Origin: Phycisphaerales bacterium
GTDB taxonomy: Bacteria > Planctomycetota > Phycisphaerae > Phycisphaerales > UBA1924
DNA length: 64,000 nucleotides
NCBI GenBank assembly: GCA_023382935.1
Contig: JAHDXL010000001.1
Span: forward strand, 647,915 to 711,914
Direction: 5' to 3'
Position numbers and translations under genes: made by a program. Positions 1 through 8,761 of this stretch are shown here, one piece after another. Each line of letters opens with the position of its first letter. Positions within the stretch are counted from its first letter, which is position 1. The notes beneath the pieces were generated by a model that saw nothing but the letters and a program-made list of their open reading frames with translations, was not told where the DNA came from and did no database searches.

Positions 1-51
1 GGGTCTGGTCCAGTAGGGCCTCGTGGGAACAGGCGGTTGGAAGGAGGCGCG

Positions 52-2238
52 ATGCGCAGGTTCTTGTTGCTCAGCCTGGTGGTTTCGTGCGGTTCGCTCG
101 CGGTTGCCGAGCCCCCGCAGACACGCAGGGAAACCGTGAAGGAGACCATCCACGGCGTGCAGATCGTCGACGACTATCGCTGGCTGGAGGGCGACAACTC
201 GGACCCGGCTGCAATGGGCAAACCCACCCCCGAAGTCGACGAGTGGACGCATGCCCAGAACGCCTACACGCGAGGCGTGCTCGACTCGCTGCCGGGGCGG
301 AGCAAACTCGAAGCGCGGATGCGGCAGTTGATGGAGGTCGGGACAATCAGTGCTCCGCAGATGGCGGGCAACCGCTACTTCTACTCCAAGCGCGAGGGGT
401 CGCAGGCCCAAGCCGTGATCTACATGCGCGAGGGGGCCAGCGGCAAGCCGGTGGAACTGCTGAACCCGAACACGCTGGACGAGAGCGGGCTGCTGACGGT
501 CTCGTGGGTGTCGCCGAACGATGACGGCTCGCTGCTGGCCTTTGGCATGTACCGGGCGGGCGACGAAAACTCGACGTGCTACGTGATGGACGTGCAGTCG
601 AGGGTGTGGCTGGCCGACGAGATCCCGGGCAAGGTGAACGGGGTGGACTGGCAGCCGGACGGGCGGTCGTTCTTCTATGAGAACCTGGAGAGCACGAGCG
701 ACCCGTATTCGGGGCAGATCAAGTTTCACAGGATCGGCACGCACGAGCGTGAAGACCTGACGCTGTATTCGCAGCGTGACTTCGTGGAGATGTACCGGGC
801 GTCGGGGCTGTACAGCGCCAAGCAACTGGACGAGGTGGCCAAGACCTACGGCTCGTTCGCGTACGCGAGCGACAACGGGCGGTGGCTGATCGTGGGGTAT
901 TACACGGGCACGCGGTCCAACGACCTGTGGGCGATGGACCTGTCGGCCTTTCACCGCACGGGTGAGAAGAAACTGGTTCCGATTCTGGCCGACACGATCA
1001 ACAGCAAGGCCAGCGGCATCGGTCCGGTGATCGGCGACACGATCTTCATGCAGACGACGCTGGATGCGCCGAACGGGTGCGTGGTGGCGGTGGACCTGCA
1101 CAACCCGGCGCCGTCGGGGTGGAAGACGGTGGTGCCGCACCAGGCGAACAAGGTGATCGAGAGTTCTTCTCCGGCGCGCGGCATGCTGGCGGTGGAATAC
1201 CTGGTGAACGCGACGACACGGATCGAGCGGTTCACGCTGGACGGCAGGAGTCTGGGAGAACTGACGCTGCCGGGCATCGGGTCGGCCGGCATCTCGACGG
1301 ACATCGATCGCACGGAGGCCTTTCTGACCTTCACCAGTTTCAACGAGCCGCCTTCGATCTATCACGTGGACGTGGCAACCGACAGCCGCACGCTCTGGGA
1401 GCGTCCGGATGTGCCGGTGGACCCGTCGCTGGTCGAGGTCAAGCAGGTGTGGTACACGTCGAAGGACGGAACCAGGGTTTCGATGTTCATCGTGCACCGC
1501 AAGGGGCTGAGCCTTGATGGCAACAACCCGACGATCCTGTATGGATATGGGGGGTTCAACATCGCGATGACGCCGACGTTCAGCGCCACCATGTTTCCCT
1601 GGTACGAGTCGGGCGGGGTGTACGCCGTCGCGAACCTGCGCGGGGGCGGCGAGTATGGCGAAGCCTGGCACCAAGCGGGCATGCTCGACCGCAAGCAGAA
1701 CGTTTTTGATGACTTCATCAGCGCCGCCGAGTGGCTGATCTCCAACGGATACACAAGGCCCGAGCGGCTGGGCATCGCGGGCGGGTCCAACGGCGGACTG
1801 CTGACCGGAGCGGCGGTGACGCAGAGGCCCGACCTGTTCGCGGCTGCGATCTCGGCGGTGCCGCTGCTGGACATGATCCGCTACCAGGACTTCCTGATGG
1901 CGCGGTACTGGATTCCCGAGTATGGAAGCAGTGAAGATCCCAACCAGTTCAAGTCCATCATCAAGTATTCTCCGTACCAGAAGATCACACCTGGCACGAA
2001 GTATCCCGCGATGCTGATCACGGCCGGCGCCAATGACGCCCGCGTGCATCCGATGCATGCGCGCAAGATGGTGGCGGCGTTGCAGGCGGCAACCGCCTCG
2101 AGCCCGGACACGGATCCGGTCCTGCTCTGGGTGGACTACGACGCCGGTCACGGGGCGGGCAAGCCGCTCCACCTGCGCGTGCGCGACGTGGTGGACCAAC
2201 GCATCTTCATGATGTGGCAACTGGGCATGCTTGAGTGA
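52..2238 (+). CDS. Secreted prolyl oligopeptidase (S9A serine peptidase)
   Basis: A 728-residue prolyl oligopeptidase that would cut short peptides after proline, probably in the periplasm. The N-terminus is a signal peptide (MRRFLLLSLVVSCGSLAVA). A beta-propeller-like region follows, then an alpha/beta-hydrolase domain. The catalytic triad is visible: Ser579 in GGSNGG, Asp662 in GANDARV and His700 in AGHGAGK. Length matches the family (about 700). I chose ATG 52 over TTG 37 because AAGGAGG at 41-47 sits just before it and the signal peptide starts there. A stem-loop follows the stop, and the ABC cluster downstream looks functionally separate. Confidence 0.93.
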   Translation: MRRFLLLSLVVSCGSLAVAEPPQTRRETVKETIHGVQIVDDYRWLEGDNSDPAAMGKPTPEVDEWTHAQNAYTRGVLDSLPGRSKLEARMRQLMEVGTISAPQMAGNRYFYSKREGSQAQAVIYMREGASGKPVELLNPNTLDESGLLTVSWVSPNDDGSLLAFGMYRAGDENSTCYVMDVQSRVWLADEIPGKVNGVDWQPDGRSFFYENLESTSDPYSGQIKFHRIGTHEREDLTLYSQRDFVEMYRASGLYSAKQLDEVAKTYGSFAYASDNGRWLIVGYYTGTRSNDLWAMDLSAFHRTGEKKLVPILADTINSKASGIGPVIGDTIFMQTTLDAPNGCVVAVDLHNPAPSGWKTVVPHQANKVIESSSPARGMLAVEYLVNATTRIERFTLDGRSLGELTLPGIGSAGISTDIDRTEAFLTFTSFNEPPSIYHVDVATDSRTLWERPDVPVDPSLVEVKQVWYTSKDGTRVSMFIVHRKGLSLDGNNPTILYGYGGFNIAMTPTFSATMFPWYESGGVYAVANLRGGGEYGEAWHQAGMLDRKQNVFDDFISAAEWLISNGYTRPERLGIAGGSNGGLLTGAAVTQRPDLFAAAISAVPLLDMIRYQDFLMARYWIPEYGSSEDPNQFKSIIKYSPYQKITPGTKYPAMLITAGANDARVHPMHARKMVAALQAATASSPDTDPVLLWVDYDAGHGAGKPLHLRVRDVVDQRIFMMWQLGMLE

Positions 2239-2247
2239 ACCGATCCG

Positions 2248-2271
2248 CGGGCCCGGCGACAGTCGGGCCCG
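2248..2271 (+). terminator. Possible stem-loop terminator after the prolyl oligopeptidase gene
   Basis: CGGGCCC and GGGCCCG arms (7 bp) with a 10-nt loop lie 10 bases after the stop codon. There is no clear T-tract, so it may be only a mRNA 3' stabiliser or a weak terminator. Confidence 0.35.
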
Positions 2272-2388
2272 TCGGCTTGTCAGGGTGATCGTCTCGACCC
2301 GGACTTGACCCCGCGCGGCCCGGGCGCATAAGCCTTTTCGGTCTCGGCCGGGCTCTCGCGGGCGCCGGGAGACCTACGGAACGGACGC

Positions 2389-3339
2389 ATGATCGAACTC
2401 AGGAAACTGTGCAAACGGTTCGGAACCATCGTCGCCGTCGATGACCTTTCGCTGGGTGTGGCGCCCGGCGAGGTTCTGGGCTTTCTCGGGCCGAATGGCG
2501 CGGGCAAGAGCACGACCATGAAGATGGTCACAGGCTTCCTGCGTCCCACGTCCGGCTCGGCGAGCGTGTGCGGGCACGACGTGCAGCAGGAGCCGATGGC
2601 CGCGAAGAGACGCATCGGCTACCTTCCCGAGGGGGCGCCGGCCTACCCGGACATGACGCCGGAGTCGTACCTGCGCTTCATCGCGCAGGTGCGCGGGTTG
2701 GATGGAGCGGCCCGCAAGCGACGGATCGCCGAGGTTGCCTCGCTGGTGCATCTCGAGGGCGTGATGCGGCAGCCGATCGAGACGCTGTCAAAGGGCTACA
2801 AGCGCCGCGTCGGGCTGGCGCAGGCCATTCTGCACGACCCGGACGTGCTGATCCTCGACGAGCCGACCGACGGGCTGGATCCGAACCAGAAGCACGAGGT
2901 GCGCGAACTCATCCGCCGGATGGCGGGGGGCGCGCAGCCGGGCAAACTGATCGTGCTTTCGACACACATTCTCGAGGAGGTCGAGGCGGTGTGCACGCGG
3001 GCGGTGGTGATCGCGCGCGGGCGGGTGCTGGCTGACCAGACGCCGGCAGCCCTGCAGGCGCGTTCGCGCTTGCACAACGCGGTGACGCTGGGCGTGCGGG
3101 CGCCGGCCGAAGGGCTGGCGGCGGCGCTGCGGCAGTTGCCCGGCGTGCAGGCGGTGGAGGAACTCGGACAGCGGGACGGCTCGCTGAGGCTGCGGGTTTT
3201 CCCAAGGGGTGGAGCGCTGATCGTGCAGGAAGTGCGCGAAGTGGCGGCCGCTCGCGGGTGCGCGGTGGACGAGATGCGCGTCGAACCCGGCCGACTCGAC
3301 GAGGTGTTCCGCACGATCACGATCGGAGGTGCGGCATGA
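2389..3339 (+). CDS. ABC transporter ATP-binding protein, GldA-like
   Basis: ATPase subunit (316 aa) of an ABC-2 type exporter. Walker A GPNGAGKST is near residue 36, the signature is LSKGYKRRVGLA, and Walker B runs into LILDEPTDGLDP; the switch-region His is in LSTHIL. The roughly 85-residue C-terminal extension after the nucleotide-binding domain is common in GldA/CcmA-type ATPases. The last codons overlap the permease start by 4 nt (ATGA), so the genes are translationally coupled. The following GldF-, GldG- and DUF4340-like genes make a single operon. The substrate cannot be read from sequence; gliding motility is not implied by this family outside Bacteroidetes. Confidence 0.93.
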   Translation: MIELRKLCKRFGTIVAVDDLSLGVAPGEVLGFLGPNGAGKSTTMKMVTGFLRPTSGSASVCGHDVQQEPMAAKRRIGYLPEGAPAYPDMTPESYLRFIAQVRGLDGAARKRRIAEVASLVHLEGVMRQPIETLSKGYKRRVGLAQAILHDPDVLILDEPTDGLDPNQKHEVRELIRRMAGGAQPGKLIVLSTHILEEVEAVCTRAVVIARGRVLADQTPAALQARSRLHNAVTLGVRAPAEGLAAALRQLPGVQAVEELGQRDGSLRLRVFPRGGALIVQEVREVAAARGCAVDEMRVEPGRLDEVFRTITIGGAA

Positions 3340-4091
3340 GGGGCCTGGCGGCCGTGCTGAAGCGCGAACTGGCGGGGTACTTCATCACCCCGGTGGCGTA
3401 CGTGTTCATCGTGGTGTTCTTGGTGCTGGTTGGAGTGTTCACGTTCAACGAGAACTTCGGCAACTTCTTCGGGTCAAACCCCGAGGGCAGCGGGCAGGCC
3501 AACCTGCAGGCGTTTTTCGCTTATCAGCCGTGGCTGTACCTGTTCCTGATCCCGGCGATCTCGATGCGCCTGTGGGCCGAGGAGCACCGCAGCGGCACCA
3601 TTGAACTGCTGGCGACGCTGCCGATCGCGACATGGGCGGTGGTGTGCGGGAAGTTCGCGGCCGCGTGGGTGTTCGCGGGCATCGCGCTGGCACTGACGTT
3701 TCCGATTTGGATGACGGTGAACTTCCTCGGCGAGCCGGACAACGGCGTGATCGCGGCGGGATACCTGGGCTCGTTCGTGCTCGCGGGCGGATTCCTGGCC
3801 ATCGGGGCGTGCATCTCGGCGGCGACGAAGAGCCAGGTGATCGCCTTCGTGCTCTCGGTGGTGTTGTGCCTAGCGTTTCTGCTGGCGGGCTTCTCGCCGG
3901 TGCTTGGGTTCATCGAATCGTGGGCGCCGCAGGCGATCGTCGAGACGGTGGCCAGTTTCAGTTTCCTGACGCACTTCCAGGCGATTTCGCAGGGCGTGAT
4001 CGAGGCTCGCGACGTGGTCTTCTTCGCCAGCCTGATCGGGCTGGCTCTGCTGGTCAACGCCATTGTCCTTGAAGTGCGCCGCAGCGCCTGA
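3336..4091 (+). CDS. ABC-2 type transporter permease, GldF-like
   Basis: A 251-residue integral membrane permease with about six hydrophobic segments, beginning MRGLAAVLKRELAGYFITPV, the usual cytoplasmic lead of ABC-2 permeases. It contains the motif WAEEHRSGTIELLATLPI, characteristic of the coupling region in GldF/NosY-type subunits. The start at ATG 3336 overlaps the ATPase stop (ATGA), which is preferable to the longer upstream reading. It would form the membrane channel with the ATPase encoded upstream; the GldG-like protein is encoded 14 bases downstream. Confidence 0.92.
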   Translation: MRGLAAVLKRELAGYFITPVAYVFIVVFLVLVGVFTFNENFGNFFGSNPEGSGQANLQAFFAYQPWLYLFLIPAISMRLWAEEHRSGTIELLATLPIATWAVVCGKFAAAWVFAGIALALTFPIWMTVNFLGEPDNGVIAAGYLGSFVLAGGFLAIGACISAATKSQVIAFVLSVVLCLAFLLAGFSPVLGFIESWAPQAIVETVASFSFLTHFQAISQGVIEARDVVFFASLIGLALLVNAIVLEVRRSA

Positions 4092-4105
4092 GAAAGGAGT
4101 CTTGC

Positions 4106-6016
4106 ATGCACAGGCGACTGTTCTCGCTGCTTGCCCTGACTGCCATCATCGTGGTGTTCTTCGCGGTCAACATGCTGGCGTCGATGGCGCTGCGCTCGAT
4201 GAGCGCGGACCTGACCCGGGACAGGCTGTACACGCTGCCGGTTGGCGCACGGAACATCGCGCGGGGCGTGGAAGAGCCGATCCGGGTGCGGGTCTACTTC
4301 TCGAAGACGCTGTTTGCCGACCAGCCGGGCGCCATCGCGCTGCAGCGTCGCGTGGAGGACACGCTCCGCCAGTTCGTGGCCGCGTCGGGCGGGAAGATCG
4401 AACTGGAGGTGATCGACCCCGAGCCATTCAGCGAGGAGGAGGACCAGGCGATCGCCGCCGGTCTGTCGGGGCGTCCGGTCGGCGCGGGCGGCGAGAAGGT
4501 CTACTTCGGGCTGGTGGCGACCAACTCGACGGACGGGCGCGAAGTGATTCCGTGGATGGGGGCAATCGAGCCGCGGCTGCTCAACTATGAACTGGCGCGG
4601 CTGATCTACGTGCTCAACAACCCGGTCAAGCCGAAGATCGCGGTGATCAGCGGGCTGCCCATCGATGGGGCGGAGATGGACCCCATGACCGGGCGTCCGC
4701 AGCGACCGTGGCTGATCATGAACGAACTGCGCGGGCAGTACGACGTGCAGGTGCTCAAGCCGGGCGTGTCGAGCATCCCGGAAGATATCGGCGTACTGCT
4801 GGTGGTGTTCCCCAAGTCGTTCAGCGCCGAGACCTGGTACGCCATCGACCAGTTCATCATGCGCGGCGGGCGGGCGGTCTTCACGCTCGACTCCCAGTGC
4901 CAGTCGTACGTTCCACCGGAAGCCATGGCCAACCAGATGGCGCTCTACACCGCCGACCGCTCGGCCAACCTCGGTCCGATCGGAAAGGCGTGGAAGATCG
5001 ACCTGGCGCCGCAGGTGGTGGCGGGCGACCAGCAGAACGCGATCATGGTGGATGCTCCGGGACAGGACGCGCGGCAGGTGTCGTATGTGGTGTATCTGCT
5101 GCTCAAGGGCGACCTGCTCAGCAAGGATGACGCCGTCACCACGGCGCTGCAACTGGTGACCGTGCAGGCCGGCGGGGTGATCGAGCAGCAGGCCGACAGC
5201 CCGCTGGCGATGGACGTGCTCGCGTCAACCGGGCCTGAGTCGATGCGCATCGCGGTGGAGAAGGTCAGTTTCCCGGATCCGATGGCCCTGATTCGCGACT
5301 TCGTGCCCTCAGGCCAGCCTCTTCCCATCGCGGTGCGGGTCAGGGGCGAGGCTCCGTCGGCCTTTGCGTCCGGTCCGCCTTCGGTGAATATCCCGGCCGA
5401 CCAGCACCTGGCCAGTTCGACCGGGCCGATCAACGTCATCATTCTGTCCGACTCGGACATGCTCTATGACCGGGCGTGGGCGCAGGAGATGAACCTGGGC
5501 GGGATGACGCTGGGCTATCAGAAGTTCGCCGACAACGGCTCGCTGCTGCTCAACGCGGTGGAGAATCTCTCCGGCAACTCGGACCTGATGTCGATTCGGG
5601 CCAGCGCGTCGTACTTCCGCCCGTTCACGCGCGTGGACGAGATGCGCAAGACGGCCGAGAAGGAGAGCCTTGCCGAAGAGCAGCGCCTGCAGGACGAGTT
5701 GCGGGCGGCCGAGCAACGGATCAACGAGATTCAGCGCACGCGCACGGACGGACAGGCGATGACGCTGACGCTGGAGCAGAAGTCCGAACTGGAGCGAGCC
5801 CGCAACCAGCAGATCGAGGCGCGCAAGAAACTGAGGCAGGTGCAACTGGACCTGAACCGCGAGATTCACAACCTCGGGACCCTGCTGCGGGTGATCAACA
5901 TTGCGCTGGTCCCGGCGGTGGTTGCCCTGTTTGCGATCAGCCTTGGGGTCTATCGCGTGTCGAGGCGCGGCGCCGACCGGCGTCGGGTGCGTGAGGCGGA
6001 GGTCAAGGCGTCATGA
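4106..6016 (+). CDS. GldG-family ABC transporter auxiliary protein
   Basis: A 636-residue protein of the ABC-type auxiliary family that includes GldG. An N-terminal transmembrane helix (about residues 8-30) precedes a large extracytoplasmic domain with the family pattern LTRDRLYTLPVGARNIA, a beta-rich central region and the segment FVPSGQPLPIAVRVRGEAPS. Residues about 505-580 form a charged coiled coil (EKESLAEEQRLQDELRAAEQ), and a second transmembrane helix lies near residue 605. AAGGAG precedes ATG 4106. The stop overlaps the next gene by 4 nt. It is probably the periplasmic partner of the exporter; its biochemical role is not established. Confidence 0.88.
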   Translation: MHRRLFSLLALTAIIVVFFAVNMLASMALRSMSADLTRDRLYTLPVGARNIARGVEEPIRVRVYFSKTLFADQPGAIALQRRVEDTLRQFVAASGGKIELEVIDPEPFSEEEDQAIAAGLSGRPVGAGGEKVYFGLVATNSTDGREVIPWMGAIEPRLLNYELARLIYVLNNPVKPKIAVISGLPIDGAEMDPMTGRPQRPWLIMNELRGQYDVQVLKPGVSSIPEDIGVLLVVFPKSFSAETWYAIDQFIMRGGRAVFTLDSQCQSYVPPEAMANQMALYTADRSANLGPIGKAWKIDLAPQVVAGDQQNAIMVDAPGQDARQVSYVVYLLLKGDLLSKDDAVTTALQLVTVQAGGVIEQQADSPLAMDVLASTGPESMRIAVEKVSFPDPMALIRDFVPSGQPLPIAVRVRGEAPSAFASGPPSVNIPADQHLASSTGPINVIILSDSDMLYDRAWAQEMNLGGMTLGYQKFADNGSLLLNAVENLSGNSDLMSIRASASYFRPFTRVDEMRKTAEKESLAEEQRLQDELRAAEQRINEIQRTRTDGQAMTLTLEQKSELERARNQQIEARKKLRQVQLDLNREIHNLGTLLRVINIALVPAVVALFAISLGVYRVSRRGADRRRVREAEVKAS

Positions 6017-7077
6017 ACACCCGGGGAATCCTGTTGCTGGTTGCGGTGGCCGCTCTGCTGGCCGGGCTGGCGGCGCTGGTGTACGTGTCATCGCGGTCCG
6101 CGCCGACGGTGGCGCCTTCAGAACGGCTTTTCCCGGATCTGCTGGCGCGCATCAACGACGTCGCCTCCGTCGAACTGAGCGGCGCGGGCGGGCAGGTGCG
6201 TCTTGCGCGACAGGACGGCGCATGGGTGCTGCCCGAGAAGGCCGGGGTGCCCGCGGTCGAGGCGCGGGTGCGCCCGATCATCATCGCGTTGGCCGAACTC
6301 CAGACCGGCGAACCCAAGACCCGCAACCCCGACCTGTACGCCCGCATCGGGGTTGAAGATCCGGGCGAGGGCGGCACTTCAACCCTGCTGACGCTCAGCG
6401 ACGCCTCCGGGCAGACGCTCGCGTCGCTGATCCTGGGCAAGACCGAGTGGATCAGTTCAAACCAGATGAGGTATGTGCGCAAGAGCGGAGAGGCCCAGTC
6501 GTGGCTGCTCGAGTTCAAGCCCGACACCAGCCTCGACGCGACGGTGTGGGCCGACAAGACGCTGGCGCGGGTGGACGGCTCACGCATCCGCAGCGTGGTC
6601 ATCCGGCAGCCGACCGGCGAGGAGATGCGGCTGACGAAGGAAACGCCCGAGCAGGAGCACTTTGCGGTGGCGCCGATGCCCGAGGGCCGCACGCTGCGTT
6701 CCGAGGGTGTGGCCGACCCGCTCGCCCGGGGGCTGCAGCAACTGAACTTCGAGGATGTGCGCTCCGCGGGCGAAAGCCTCGAGGGGCTGGTGACCACGAT
6801 CACATTTCAGACGTTCGACGGTCTGACGGTCACAATGCGCGTGGTGGACGAGGATGGGGAGCGGTGGGCGACGCTGACGGCCGAGGGCGATGAGGCGGAG
6901 CGGGCGGAGGAACTGGTCGAACTCCAGAATCGCTTTGCGGGGCGGGAGTTCAAACTCGCGACGTGGGCGTTCAACAACCTGAACAAGCGTGTGATCGACA
7001 TGATCGCCAGCACGGCGCCGAAGCCGGACGACCCGCTCGATCAACCGATCGGGCCGGTGCTCGACGTTGACGATTAG
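6013..7077 (+). CDS. DUF4340 domain-containing membrane-anchored protein
   Basis: A 354-residue protein with one N-terminal transmembrane anchor (GILLLVAVAALLAGLAALVYV) and an extracytoplasmic region made of two repeated modules that read V-x-S-V-x-L-x-x-x-G then a weak beta pattern, typical of DUF4340. It overlaps the GldG-like gene by 4 nt (ATGA) and closes the four-gene exporter operon. DUF4340 proteins are routinely found next to GldG genes, so a structural role in the same complex is likely, but the function is unknown. Confidence 0.85.
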   Translation: MNTRGILLLVAVAALLAGLAALVYVSSRSAPTVAPSERLFPDLLARINDVASVELSGAGGQVRLARQDGAWVLPEKAGVPAVEARVRPIIIALAELQTGEPKTRNPDLYARIGVEDPGEGGTSTLLTLSDASGQTLASLILGKTEWISSNQMRYVRKSGEAQSWLLEFKPDTSLDATVWADKTLARVDGSRIRSVVIRQPTGEEMRLTKETPEQEHFAVAPMPEGRTLRSEGVADPLARGLQQLNFEDVRSAGESLEGLVTTITFQTFDGLTVTMRVVDEDGERWATLTAEGDEAERAEELVELQNRFAGREFKLATWAFNNLNKRVIDMIASTAPKPDDPLDQPIGPVLDVDD

Positions 7078-7216
7078 GTGGGATCGATGGGTGGGCAACG
7101 GAGATGTCGTTCTCGGAGTGAACGACTCATGCAGGGAACCCCGGCCCCCCCCACATTCGGACGGTCCTGCGGGCTTTTCGACGCCGTGCCGTACAATCTC
7201 CCCACGGGAGGTACCC

Positions 7217-7489
7217 ATGGCCAAGGCCGTCGTCGACCCGGAAGAACTGCGTCGCTTCGCCCAGTCGCTCAAGCGATTCAACGCGAACCTGACGCAGCAG
7301 ATGAATGCGTTGAACGGGCAGATGCAGTCGCTCAGCCAGACCTGGCGTGACCAGGAGCACGCAAAGTTTGTCAGCGAGTTTGAGCACACGCTGCGCACGC
7401 TGACCCGATTCACGCAGGCGGCCGAGCAGCACATTCCCTTCCTGCTGCGGAAGGCCGATCGGGTCGAGGAATACCTGAGGCAGAGGTAG
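7217..7489 (+). CDS. WXG100-like small protein 1
   Basis: A 90-residue, almost wholly helical protein without signal peptide or membrane segment. Length, two-helix layout and a central Trp fit the WXG100 superfamily (ESAT-6-like): Trp43 lies in SQTWRDQEHAKF, giving W-x-D rather than the classical W-x-G at the predicted turn. ATG 7217 is preceded by GGGAGG, so the longer reading from 7067 is rejected. It opens a four-gene cluster with 4 bases before the next gene. WXG100 proteins are substrates or chaperones of type VII secretion ATPases, and the FtsK-like ATPase three genes on supports that reading. The assignment is by pattern, not by search. Confidence 0.75.
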   Translation: MAKAVVDPEELRRFAQSLKRFNANLTQQMNALNGQMQSLSQTWRDQEHAKFVSEFEHTLRTLTRFTQAAEQHIPFLLRKADRVEEYLRQR

Positions 7490-7493
7490 GCGC

Positions 7494-8549
7494 ATGTCGG
7501 GCGGTGCGAGAATCACGTCCATCGCGGCCTTGCGGGAGTTTCGCCCTGCGCTGATCAAGTTTGTGGAAGAGGCCCGGGCGGCGCTGATCGCGGCCGAGGC
7601 CGACGCCTCACGCACCATCGACTGGCTGAGTCGCGATCAGGCCCCGTTCTGGAAGAAGGAGATCCGGCGCCGGCAGGACGCGATCGTGCAGGCCAAGACC
7701 AACCTGTTCAACAAGCAGCGGACGGCCAGCGGAGATCCCCGCTCGGCGGTGGAAGAACGCAAGGCGCTGGAGTTGGCCCAGCGTCGGCTGGAAGAGGCCG
7801 AGACCAGGGCCGCCAATACACAATACTGGATCCGGCAACTCGAAAAGGAGCACATGGCCTACAAGGGCGCGGCCCAGATGCTCAGTTCTCAACTGGTGGC
7901 GCTGGAAGACAAGGCTCTGTACGACCTTGACCGCATGAGCGCGGCCCTGGAAGAGTACGTGGCCATCCAGGCGCCGGCGATGGGAGAGATGGGTCCGTCG
8001 CCAGAGCCAGCGGGCTTTGCCAAGGCCGCCGGCGAGAGTTTCGCGGATCGCGACCGCTTTCGGGACGCGCGTCCGTCGCCCTATGCCATCTATCGGCAGG
8101 CAACGCCCGGGCCCGGTCGGCGTCGCCGGGCCGAGGCGCTGGCTTCGCTGGAAACGTTGCCCCGTTTTGACCTGTCGCGCGTGGACCGGATCCGGCAGTC
8201 GGACGTGATTTCAGAACTGGATCCGTCAGAAACGCTGGATACGAGCCTGTGGGTTCGGCTGTCGCCAGGGGTGCTGGAGCAGGAGCGCATCTACCTTGAA
8301 CGCGCCGAGCCGGTGGACGCAGAGGACTCGGGCTGGTACGTCGGACCGGCGGGGAACGACCTCCATCCCGAGCCGGAGCGGCGAGAACTGGACCGGGTGC
8401 GGCTTTCGGACGTGATCACGCTGCGTCCGCCGCTGGAGTTGGTGCTGCGCCTGGCGCGGGGGATGCTGGTGATCGTGCATGGGGCGGGGGTTGAGAGCGT
8501 CACGCTGCCGAACGACACGCTGGCTTTTCCGCGGGAGCAGGCTCCATGA
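7494..8549 (+). CDS. Coiled-coil protein with Imm33/DUF2185-like C-terminus
   Basis: A 351-residue protein lying between two WXG100-like genes. Residues about 15-165 are highly charged and predicted coiled coil (SAVEERKALELAQRRLEEAE). A Pro/Gly-rich linker (about 165-210) follows, then a globular end containing VRLSPGVLEQERIYLERAEP and EDSGWYVG. The SxxVL ... DSGW arrangement resembles DUF2185/Imm33-like domains, known as polymorphic-toxin immunity or adaptor modules; this is a visual match only. The start lies 4 bases after the WXG100-like stop and the end overlaps the next gene (ATGA), so it must be co-expressed with the ATPase. It could be an adaptor, a substrate-handling factor or an LXG-like scaffold. 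Confidence 0.65.
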   Translation: MSGGARITSIAALREFRPALIKFVEEARAALIAAEADASRTIDWLSRDQAPFWKKEIRRRQDAIVQAKTNLFNKQRTASGDPRSAVEERKALELAQRRLEEAETRAANTQYWIRQLEKEHMAYKGAAQMLSSQLVALEDKALYDLDRMSAALEEYVAIQAPAMGEMGPSPEPAGFAKAAGESFADRDRFRDARPSPYAIYRQATPGPGRRRRAEALASLETLPRFDLSRVDRIRQSDVISELDPSETLDTSLWVRLSPGVLEQERIYLERAEPVDAEDSGWYVGPAGNDLHPEPERRELDRVRLSDVITLRPPLELVLRLARGMLVIVHGAGVESVTLPNDTLAFPREQAP

Positions 8550-8761
8550 GTTCGGCGGTTGGACGAGCGATGTTGGCCGACGCACACAAGCAACTGACCA
8601 CCGCGTGGCTGCGCGCCCGCGACGTGTGGAACGACCAGGCGGCCCGCGACTTTGAACAACGCTATCTTGAAGCACTGGGGCCGAAGATCCGCTCGACGCT
8701 CTCGGCCATGGAAAAACTCTCCGACGCCACCGCGACGGCGCGGCGCGCCTGCTCCGAATGA
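8546..8761 (+). CDS. WXG100-like small protein 2
   Basis: A 71-residue helical protein with Trp28 in RDVWNDQAARDFEQRYLEAL. The W-x-D turn followed by an amphipathic helix ending FEQRYLE resembles the first WXG100-like protein, and this could be its heterodimer partner, as ESAT-6 and CFP-10 are. It overlaps the preceding gene by 4 nt and the ATPase gene by 4 nt (both ATGA), which suggests fixed stoichiometric translation. It is shorter than the usual 100 residues; no secretion signal is obvious. Confidence 0.7.
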   Translation: MSSAVGRAMLADAHKQLTTAWLRARDVWNDQAARDFEQRYLEALGPKIRSTLSAMEKLSDATATARRACSE

